NCBI GenBank assembly: GCA_020635955.1
Contig: JACJYW010000006.1
Span: 169,001-233,000, forward strand
Length of the DNA: 64,000 nucleotides
Reading direction: 5' to 3'
From: Crocinitomicaceae bacterium
Lineage (GTDB): Bacteria; Bacteroidota; Bacteroidia; Flavobacteriales_D; Crocinitomicaceae
Shown: in pieces, positions 57,575-64,000 of the stretch
Position numbering within the stretch: position 1 is the stretch's first letter
Layout: every line of letters starts with the position of its first letter
The notes under the pieces: model-generated
The model's input: the letters and a program-made list of their open reading frames with translations, nothing else
What the model was told of the DNA's origin: nothing
Databases searched by the model: none
Made by a program: the position numbers and the translations under genes

Positions 57575-60409
57575 ATGTCAGATCAAGTTTCTCAAGAAGA
57601 ATTCATAGAAATTTATGGTGCTAAGGAGCACAATCTTAAAAACATAGACTTAAAGATTCCCAGAAACAAACTGGTGGTGTTCACTGGTCTATCAGGGAGT
57701 GGTAAATCGTCATTGGCATTTGACACCATTTTTGCGGAAGGTCAACGTAGATATATTGAAACGTTTTCTGCTTATGCCAGACAGTTTTTAGGCGGTTTAG
57801 AGCGTCCCCATGTGGATGAGATCCTTGGTTTAAGTCCTGTTATTTCCATTGAGCAAAAGACAGTGAATCGTAGTCCGCGTTCTACCGTGGGAACAGTAAC
57901 CGAAGTATATGATTTTCTGCGGTTATTTTATGCAAGAGTGGCAGATGCCTATTCTTACAATACTGGAGAAAAAATGGTCAAGTATACTGATCAACAGATC
58001 ATTGACTTGATAGCACAAAAGTTTTCAAATGAGAAGATCATAGTGCTTGCGCCTAAAGTGAAAGGAAGAAAAGGACATTATCGTGAACTCTTTGAACAAA
58101 TTGGCAAATTGGGCTACTCTAAAGTTCGTGTAGATGGTGAAATTCTTGACATTAAGAATGGTATGCGTGTTGATCGATATAAGATTCACGACATTGAGAT
58201 CGTTATTGACCGAATTAATGTAAATGATGAAAGTTTTAATCGATTAACGCAGGCGGTTAAAACAGCTTTGAAATACGGACAGGATGTAATGATGATCCAA
58301 CACCATGATTCTGGTGAAATATCCCATTTTTCAAGATTCTTAATGTGTCCTAGTACCGGAATTTCTTACGCAGAGCCGGAACCGAATCTTTTTTCATTTA
58401 ATTCTCCTTATGGGGCATGTAATAAATGCAGTGGATTAGGAGTAATCTCGGAAGTAGATCTTGATAAGGTGATTCCTGATCCTAAGATCAGTATTAAGAA
58501 TGGAGGAATCGAACCTTTAGGTAAGTTGAAAAATAATTGGATCTCTTCGAAAATTGAATTTATCCTTGAAAATTACGGATACAATATAAAGCAACCCATT
58601 AGTGAGATACCAGAAGAGATTATAAATAAGCTTCTATATGGTTTTGAAGAGGTTATTGAAGTGGATGGATTGAACAAAAATTACTCTTTTGAAGGTATTA
58701 CAGGAATTTTGAGTCGACAATTCCAGGAATCACCATCTCCGGCAATTCGCAGATGGGTTGAGAACTTCATGAATAAAAAACCTTGTGATGTTTGTGATGG
58801 ATATAGATTGAGAAAAGAAGCTACTTATTTTAAGATTGATGATCGACACATTGGAGAATTGGCCAATCTTGATCTTGCATCACTACAGCAGTGGTTTTTA
58901 GATTTGGAAGATAAATTATCCGAAAAACAATTAAAAATTGGTTCTGAGATCCTTAAAGAGATCAATAACCGTATGAGGTTTCTCATGGATGTCGGCCTGC
59001 ATTATCTTTCTTTAAATAGGTCATCAAAGTCTTTATCCGGAGGTGAAGCACAACGCATTCGTTTAGCTACGCAAATTGGATCTGAATTGGTGAATGTATT
59101 GTATATCCTGGATGAACCGAGCATTGGCCTTCATCAAAGAGATAATCAAAGATTGATCACATCTCTTAAAAGGTTAAGAGACACAGGGAATTCTGTTATC
59201 GTGGTCGAACATGACAAGGAAATGATGGAAGAATCAGATTTCATTGTGGATATTGGACCAAAGGCAGGTATCCATGGTGGAAAGATCATACAAGCATGTA
59301 CTATAGACGAATTGAAAGTTGGAGAAAGCTCCACATCAGCGTATTTAAAAGGAGAAAAGCAAATTGAAATCCCGGAAAGTAGAAGAGAAGGAAATGGTAA
59401 ATTCCTTGAATTGAAAGGTGCATCCGGTCATAATTTAAAGAATGTAGACGTTAAGTTTCCTCTTGGTACATTCATTTGTGTGACAGGTGTTTCTGGATCC
59501 GGTAAATCTTCTTTGATCAATCAAACGCTTTATCCAATATTGAATCAGCACATTTATAATGGTGTTAAAAAACCATTGCCCTATAAATCAATTAAAGGGC
59601 TTGAGCATATTGACAAGATCATTGATATTGATCAATCACCCATTGGAAGAACCCCTAGATCCAATCCGGCTACCTATACCAGTGTTTTTTCTGACATTAG
59701 AAATTTGTTCGCCAATATCAACGAGTCTAAGATCAGAGGTTATAAAGCTGGAAGATTCAGTTTTAACGTGGCCGGAGGTAGATGTGAAACCTGTAAAGGG
59801 GGGGGGTTAAGATTGATCGAAATGAACTTTTTACCTGATGTATATGTGGAGTGTGAAGAATGTCAGGGAAAAAGATACAATCGCGAAACACTTGAAGTTC
59901 GTTTCAAGGGTAAGAACATTAATGATGTTTTGGAAATGACAATTGAGGATTCAGTTGAATTCTTTGATAGTATACCAAAGATCAGGAATCGACTGGAAAC
60001 ACTTAATTCTGTTGGCTTAGGATATATAAAACTGGGACAACCATCTACAACTTTATCAGGTGGCGAAGCACAAAGAATAAAATTAGCTTCTGAACTTTCA
60101 AAGAAATCGACTGGTAAGACATTCTATATTTTGGATGAACCATCTACCGGCTTGCACTTTGACGATATTAAAATGTTGCTGGATGTGCTTCAAAGATTAG
60201 CGAATGAAGGCAATACAGTACTTGTTATAGAACACAATTTAGATATCGTGAAGGTGGCTGATCACATTATAGATATAGGGCCAGATGGTGGGGTGAATGG
60301 AGGAGAAGTAGTAGGTACAGGAACACCTGAGGAATTTGTAAAAAAATTCAAAACAGAGACTTCACGCTTTTTAAAGAAGGAATTAGAGGTAAAACCTGTG
60401 AATTCTTAA
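57575..60409 (+). CDS. uvrA: Excinuclease ABC subunit A
   Basis: I start at ATG 57575 (MSDQVSQEEF); TTG 57545 would add ten residues. The roughly 944-residue protein has Walker A motifs GLSGSGKSSLAFD and GVSGSGKSSLINQ, two LSGGEAQRI(R/K)LA signatures, two Walker B motifs (YILDEPSIGLH, YILDEPSTGLH), and zinc modules with CNKCSGLG and CETCKGGG. It scans DNA for lesions in nucleotide excision repair. The second zinc module is encoded over nine G in a row (59798-59806), a slippage-prone tract. Confidence 0.95.
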   Translation: MSDQVSQEEFIEIYGAKEHNLKNIDLKIPRNKLVVFTGLSGSGKSSLAFDTIFAEGQRRYIETFSAYARQFLGGLERPHVDEILGLSPVISIEQKTVNRSPRSTVGTVTEVYDFLRLFYARVADAYSYNTGEKMVKYTDQQIIDLIAQKFSNEKIIVLAPKVKGRKGHYRELFEQIGKLGYSKVRVDGEILDIKNGMRVDRYKIHDIEIVIDRINVNDESFNRLTQAVKTALKYGQDVMMIQHHDSGEISHFSRFLMCPSTGISYAEPEPNLFSFNSPYGACNKCSGLGVISEVDLDKVIPDPKISIKNGGIEPLGKLKNNWISSKIEFILENYGYNIKQPISEIPEEIINKLLYGFEEVIEVDGLNKNYSFEGITGILSRQFQESPSPAIRRWVENFMNKKPCDVCDGYRLRKEATYFKIDDRHIGELANLDLASLQQWFLDLEDKLSEKQLKIGSEILKEINNRMRFLMDVGLHYLSLNRSSKSLSGGEAQRIRLATQIGSELVNVLYILDEPSIGLHQRDNQRLITSLKRLRDTGNSVIVVEHDKEMMEESDFIVDIGPKAGIHGGKIIQACTIDELKVGESSTSAYLKGEKQIEIPESRREGNGKFLELKGASGHNLKNVDVKFPLGTFICVTGVSGSGKSSLINQTLYPILNQHIYNGVKKPLPYKSIKGLEHIDKIIDIDQSPIGRTPRSNPATYTSVFSDIRNLFANINESKIRGYKAGRFSFNVAGGRCETCKGGGLRLIEMNFLPDVYVECEECQGKRYNRETLEVRFKGKNINDVLEMTIEDSVEFFDSIPKIRNRLETLNSVGLGYIKLGQPSTTLSGGEAQRIKLASELSKKSTGKTFYILDEPSTGLHFDDIKMLLDVLQRLANEGNTVLVIEHNLDIVKVADHIIDIGPDGGVNGGEVVGTGTPEEFVKKFKTETSRFLKKELEVKPVNS

Positions 60410-61299
60410 TCTCTTAGTGAATTTACGATAGCGTTAGCCAAAGAATCTGCAGCTTCAGAATATCTTCTAAACCACAATTCAGGTTCTATCAATTCTACTT
60501 CTGATATAACCATTTCTCCCTTATTATCCCAAATAATATCAATTCGAGCATAGAACGGCAAAGGATAACAAGCTCTGGCCACATTTTCGGCAAAATCAAT
60601 CTCATCCTTTGTTGGAGAATAGGGGTGAACGGTACCACCAAAATCATCCTGGACCCTATAATCACCTTCTTTAGCCTTCTTTAACACGGAATGCGTGTGC
60701 TTTCCTGCAATTACAATAAGACTTATTTCTCCTTTTTCTGTAATCAATTCCTGATAAGGTTGCAACATCATGGCTTCTTTTGATATCACCTCCTGAAACA
60801 CTTCTTCATGCTTCAAATAGTTCTCAGGATCTAAAAGATATGTATGCTTTCCACCACCAGAAATACATGGCTTTAAAACAGTTTTATTCCATCCCAATTT
60901 TTGATGAAGCTCAACCAATGATATTTTACTCCCTATTTCAATAAAGTAAGATTCTACAATTGGTATTCCTTTGTTTTTAAGATCAATGAGATAATGCTTA
61001 TCCATATTCCATTTCACCTGTTCAATGGGGTTAATGAATTTCGTTTGGTTCTTTACACGTTCTAGCCAGGCAGTGAACTCCTCAAATCGATAAAAATAAT
61101 CCCAGGTGCTTCTGAAAATTGCTGCATCAACCAATTCCCAGTTAAAATTCGGGTCAGACCAGGCTACTTTCACTGTTTCAATTCCTCTTTTCTCCAAAGC
61201 CTTAGACATCAAACCATCTTCGGTTAGCACTTGTTCAGTGTACCAGTCAATGGTAGTAGGATCAACGTATTTTTCTTGTGTTATAATGGCAATTTTCAT
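60406..61299 (-). CDS. ATP-grasp domain protein
   Basis: The 297-residue cytoplasmic protein has an ATP-grasp fold of the glutathione synthetase/RimK type: a pre-grasp domain (AIFRSTWDYFYRFEEF), VLKPCISGGGKHTYLL, the adenine-contact EVISKEAMMLQPYQ, and FYARIDIIWDNKGEMVISEVELIEPELWF with the metal-binding Glu and Asp residues. The reaction should join a carboxylate to an amine with ATP, but substrates are unknown. It is convergent with uvrA, overlapping by four bases. Confidence 0.75.
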   Translation of the reverse strand: MKIAIITQEKYVDPTTIDWYTEQVLTEDGLMSKALEKRGIETVKVAWSDPNFNWELVDAAIFRSTWDYFYRFEEFTAWLERVKNQTKFINPIEQVKWNMDKHYLIDLKNKGIPIVESYFIEIGSKISLVELHQKLGWNKTVLKPCISGGGKHTYLLDPENYLKHEEVFQEVISKEAMMLQPYQELITEKGEISLIVIAGKHTHSVLKKAKEGDYRVQDDFGGTVHPYSPTKDEIDFAENVARACYPLPFYARIDIIWDNKGEMVISEVELIEPELWFRRYSEAADSLANAIVNSLRD

Positions 61300-61314
61300 A
61301 TCGATTCTACTTAT

Positions 61315-62061
61315 CTAAAAACTAAAACTAAGTGTATTTCTCAGATTATAATTTGTCTTTCTTACTTCAGGAATATCTCTGGAGTCATGAATCACTGAAT
61401 AGATAATTTTGAAGGATAGATATTTATTGATCTTGAAGCGCAGCTGGGTTTCATTTGAGAATCTGTAGTTACCAAAATCGATCATTTTTGGTTGAATATA
61501 GGATATAGTATTGAATCCAATAGAAGGGGAAAACTGTCCGTCAAAGGATAAATAAGACGTAGATAAAATATCCCTGGATACACCGTAGTCTATTAATTCT
61601 TCATATTCCCCCATAAAACCGGTTCCAAAGCTCAGTTGATAATTCTTCTGATCTATGATCACAAATCGAAAACCAGATCCCAAAAGCAGTCTAAGGTTGA
61701 TCTTTTGGATCTTATTGAATTGACCTTGTTGAAACACTTCGTAGATGATCTTCCCTGAATCCTTTAAGGTATAATTATATCTCAGATGCTCATATCCTCT
61801 GTTGATGAAATCATCATCATCAGATTTAACAAAGGCATGATCCGTTAAAATGAATGTATGGTGTTTGTGTTTTCGGTAACCGAACTTCATTTTGTCTCCT
61901 ATTTGGAGAAGTTGTTTCGTATTCATGGTAAAGTTCAGGTTTAATTCAATGTTGCCATCAAAACCTTCATTCTTTCCACTTAATCTTTGATTTTCAATAT
62001 TTACGATCTGTGCATCAACATAAATGGGAACACAAATGAGAATTGCGAAAATTACACGCAT
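61315..62061 (-). CDS. DUF481-like outer-membrane beta-barrel protein
   Basis: The 248-residue protein has a signal peptide (ending IYVDAQ) and an N-terminal strand IVNIENQRL with GFDGNIELNLNF, then paired aromatic strands ending in F (TLSFSF), as in outer-membrane barrels and DUF481. YEHLRYNY is the family's best-kept part. Function unknown; some members rise with salt stress. The start is supported by a -7 element 21 bases upstream. Confidence 0.72.
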   Translation of the reverse strand: MRVIFAILICVPIYVDAQIVNIENQRLSGKNEGFDGNIELNLNFTMNTKQLLQIGDKMKFGYRKHKHHTFILTDHAFVKSDDDDFINRGYEHLRYNYTLKDSGKIIYEVFQQGQFNKIQKINLRLLLGSGFRFVIIDQKNYQLSFGTGFMGEYEELIDYGVSRDILSTSYLSFDGQFSPSIGFNTISYIQPKMIDFGNYRFSNETQLRFKINKYLSFKIIYSVIHDSRDIPEVRKTNYNLRNTLSFSF

Positions 62062-62082
62062 ATTATGAGCATTATTTTAGCG

Positions 62083-62090
62083 CAAAAATA
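62083..62090 (-). promoter_or_regulatory. -7 element of the DUF481-like gene
   Basis: TATTTTTG on the minus strand matches TAnnTTTG, 21 bases ahead of the ATG at 62061. Confidence 0.45.
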
Positions 62091-62120
62091 ATGACTCCAA
62101 TAAGATTGTAAAGAAATGAT

Positions 62121-62501
62121 TTAAAGAGAATGCAACCAGTCCCTTGCGTCTAATTCCGACTCAAAGACCCTTACAGGGTGAGTAATCCCCATAATGGCAC
62201 TAGCAGCATACAAGTATTCCCTAACATTCGCATCATGAGACACTAAAGCTTCTCCAATTTTTTTACGAATTCTTCCATTGAAGTAGCGTTCAGAAACATC
62301 CTTACTGAACTCTATTTTACCATTAAAGATTACCAGTAATTTAAGATCACTAAGATCTTCACTGTCGAATAAATCAGTATAAGCTTTTCTTATACGTTCC
62401 AGATGATGGGAATTTATAAGACAATTATTCGGATAAGTTGTTTTTATTAGGTTGTTTTCTTCTACGGCAATAAATGCACCGTCAACTTCAGTTGAATTCA
62501 T
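62121..62501 (-). CDS. Hypothetical protein, STAS/SpoIIAA-like
   Basis: This 126-residue soluble protein is not firmly recognised. The strand-helix pattern (GAFIAVEENNLIKTTYP; LKLLVIFNGKIEFSKDV; AASAIMGITHPVRVFESELDARDWLHSL) resembles SpoIIAA-like STAS proteins, whose end is often RVFxSxxEAxxWL. Such proteins are candidate partners of SpoIIE-type phosphatases. It lies 38 bases after the sucD gene in the same direction and may share its transcript. Confidence 0.55.
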   Translation of the reverse strand: MNSTEVDGAFIAVEENNLIKTTYPNNCLINSHHLERIRKAYTDLFDSEDLSDLKLLVIFNGKIEFSKDVSERYFNGRIRKKIGEALVSHDANVREYLYAASAIMGITHPVRVFESELDARDWLHSL

Positions 62502-62539
62502 GGGTTAAAATGAAATGTATATAGATTAAATAGTGTGTT

Positions 62540-63421
62540 CTATGCTTTCACTCCAAGTACTTCAGCTACTTTAAGTCCAATTTCAGCAGGAGAGTCAACT
62601 ACATGGATACCGTTTTCACGAAGTATTCTTTTCTTAGCATCAGCCGTATCATTCTCACCACCAACAATTGCACCGGCATGACCCATTGTTCTTCCTTTTG
62701 GAGCTGTTACACCAGCAATGAAACCAACCACTGGTTTTTTATTTCCGGTTGAAGAGATCCACTCAGCAGCTTGAGCCTCTAAGTTTCCACCAATTTCTCC
62801 GATCATAACAATTGCTTCAGTATCTGGATCATCCATCAATAATTGAACAGCTTCTTTAGTAGTTGTTCCAATGATAGGGTCACCACCAATTCCGATAGCA
62901 GTAGTAATTCCTAATCCTGCTTTCACCACCTGATCAGCAGCTTCATAAGTCAAAGTTCCTGATTTTGAAACAATCCCTACATTACCTTTTTTAAAGATGA
63001 ATCCAGGCATAATTCCAACTTTAGCTTCATCAGCAGTAATAACTCCAGGACAATTTGGCCCGATCAATCTGCAATCAAAGTTCTTGATATATTCTTTTGC
63101 TTTGATCATGTCTTTCACTGCAATTCCTTCAGTAATAGCTATGATTACCTTGATACCTGCATCAGCAGCTTCCATAATGGCATCAGCAGCAAAAGCTGGC
63201 GGAACAAAAATGATAGAAACATCAGCTCCGGTTTGTTTAACAGCTTCTTCAACCGTATTGAATACAGGTTTATCAAGATGTTTTTGACCACCTTTTCCCG
63301 GAGTAACACCACCAACAACGTTCGTTCCATATTCGATCATTTGACCAGCATGGAATGTTCCTTCACCTCCTGTAAAACCTTGTACAATTACTTTTGAATC
63401 CTTGTTTACTAAAACTGACAT
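62540..63421 (-). CDS. sucD: Succinate--CoA ligase, alpha subunit
   Basis: The 293-residue subunit has the CoA-binding fold (VIVQGFTGGEGTFHA), GGVTPGKGG, RLIGPNCPGV, SKSGTLTYEA, GIGGDPIIGT and the phospho-His in AGVTAPKGRTMGHAGAIV. With SucC it makes ATP or GTP from succinyl-CoA in the citric acid cycle. SucC is not in the window, which is normal for this phylum. A full promoter (63445-63475) lies 23 bases upstream. Confidence 0.95.
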   Translation of the reverse strand: MSVLVNKDSKVIVQGFTGGEGTFHAGQMIEYGTNVVGGVTPGKGGQKHLDKPVFNTVEEAVKQTGADVSIIFVPPAFAADAIMEAADAGIKVIIAITEGIAVKDMIKAKEYIKNFDCRLIGPNCPGVITADEAKVGIMPGFIFKKGNVGIVSKSGTLTYEAADQVVKAGLGITTAIGIGGDPIIGTTTKEAVQLLMDDPDTEAIVMIGEIGGNLEAQAAEWISSTGNKKPVVGFIAGVTAPKGRTMGHAGAIVGGENDTADAKKRILRENGIHVVDSPAEIGLKVAEVLGVKA

Positions 63422-63444
63422 ATTCTATTTTTTTGTTGTGCCCT

Positions 63445-63475
63445 CAAAATTATACTTTTGCTTCATTAAAACAAA
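63445..63475 (-). promoter_or_regulatory. Promoter of sucD
   Basis: On the minus strand TTTG (63475-63472), 19 bases, TAATTTTG (63452-63445), a full consensus match. Confidence 0.65.
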
Positions 63476-63526
63476 GCTTATTTGAAAGAACATTTTCAAA
63501 AGTTATTATTACTTGAAAATCAGCAC

Positions 63527-63534
63527 TAATTTTG
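63527..63534 (+). promoter_or_regulatory. -7 element touching the mnmE start codon
   Basis: TAATTTTG, then TCTG, then the GTG start. The mRNA is probably leaderless. Confidence 0.5.
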
Positions 63535-63538
63535 TCTG

Positions 63539-64000
63539 GTGAAATTTGAAGATCCTAACGATACAATCTGCGCACTGAGCACTCCTCAGGGGAATGGAGC
63601 TATTGCTTTGATAAGACTTTCAGGCAAGCAAGCCATTAATATTGTTAACAAGATCTTTTCCAGAGAACTTTCAGATAAGCAATCTCACACCGCACATTTT
63701 GGTTCAATTAAACAAAATGAACAGGTACTGGATGAAGTGCTCGTTACCATATTTCGTAACCCACACAGTTTTACTGGTGAGGACTTAGTAGAAATTGGAT
63801 GCCATGGTTCAGTTTATATTCAATCTGAGATCTTAAAGCTATTATTGGCTCAAGGGGCAAGAATGGCAGGACCTGGAGAATTTTCACTTAGGGCTTTTAT
63901 CAATGGTAAAATGGACCTTTCTCAGACTGAAGCTGTTGCGGATCTCATAGCTTCTCGTTCAGCTGCTTCCCACAAAATTGCCATGCATCAAATGCGCGGT
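63539..64000 (+). CDS. mnmE: tRNA modification GTPase MnmE, 3' end cut by the window
   Basis: GTG 63539 opens a frame that runs to the end of the window (154 codons). It encodes the N-terminal tetrahydrofolate-binding domain of MnmE: DTICALSTPQGNGAIALIRLSG, FTGEDLVEIGCHGS, AGPGEFSLRAFINGKMDLSQ and EAVADLIASRSAAS. MnmE with MnmG adds the carboxymethylaminomethyl group to U34 of certain tRNAs. The GTPase domain and C-terminal Cys lie beyond the window. It is divergent from sucD with its own -7 element. Confidence 0.92.
   Translation, partial: MKFEDPNDTICALSTPQGNGAIALIRLSGKQAINIVNKIFSRELSDKQSHTAHFGSIKQNEQVLDEVLVTIFRNPHSFTGEDLVEIGCHGSVYIQSEILKLLLAQGARMAGPGEFSLRAFINGKMDLSQTEAVADLIASRSAASHKIAMHQMRG

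Overview
The window is AT-rich DNA from the phylum Bacteroidota, most likely a Flavobacteriales-type bacterium; the family cannot be fixed from sequence alone. The reasons are a type III glutamine synthetase, DUF3276/PUR-like, DUF4836, bestrophin and WG-repeat proteins, three TPR-SpoIIE phosphatases, many secreted lipoproteins, little use of Shine-Dalgarno sites, and repeated -7 elements of the Bacteroidota form TAnnTTTG. About 60 protein genes fill the window. The first is cut by the left edge and the last (mnmE) by the right edge. I saw no rRNA, tRNA, insertion sequence, prophage or CRISPR array.

Layout: 1-3.4 kb holds a WG-repeat protein, a TonB-like protein, an AAC(3)-fold acetyltransferase and an ACC-deaminase-fold PLP enzyme in one tight operon. 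3.4-6.3 kb has two lipoproteins and an ABC-F protein. 6.3-6.8 kb is a non-coding-looking stretch that hides a 46-residue Cys/Lys-rich protein under a Fur/PerR-like palindrome. 6.8-10 kb is a MacAB-type efflux system. 10-20.9 kb is mixed: ElbB, a methyltransferase, two TPR-SpoIIE phosphatases, PAP2, an acyl-CoA carboxylase beta subunit and a NUDIX protein. 21-26.3 kb carries a DUF4836 lipoprotein, Hsp20, glutamine synthetase III and a SiaC-like phosphoprotein behind a LytTR-like direct repeat. 27.3-32.6 kb is a methionine/sulfur operon (metX, hom, OsmC, two YeeE-type transporters, metZ) led by a SAM-I riboswitch and a polycysteine leader peptide. 32.6-43.3 kb is mostly leftward: a third TPR-SpoIIE protein with an in-frame repeat insertion, a nuclease, repeat proteins, an M42 peptidase, YigZ, MtaB and DUF3276, with rightward rocD. 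43.3-47.3 kb is one operon of a lipoprotein, an epimerase-CBS fusion, a DAHP synthase, an HTH-KdsC fusion and miaA. 47.4-49.7 kb has a hydrolase and PBP4. 49.7-57.5 kb is an exopolysaccharide operon, followed by uvrA, an ATP-grasp protein, an outer-membrane protein, sucD and mnmE.

How parts fit: the 27 kb operon makes methionine by direct sulfhydrylation and imports sulfur, and its leader can in principle sense both S-adenosylmethionine (riboswitch) and cysteine supply (a run of six, then three, Cys codons). The 44-47 kb operon resembles the Kdo route (KdsD-KdsA-KdsC), but an epimerase barrel carries the KdsD-type CBS pair and a DAHP synthase takes the place of KdsA. These two loci are my best candidates for undescribed biology.
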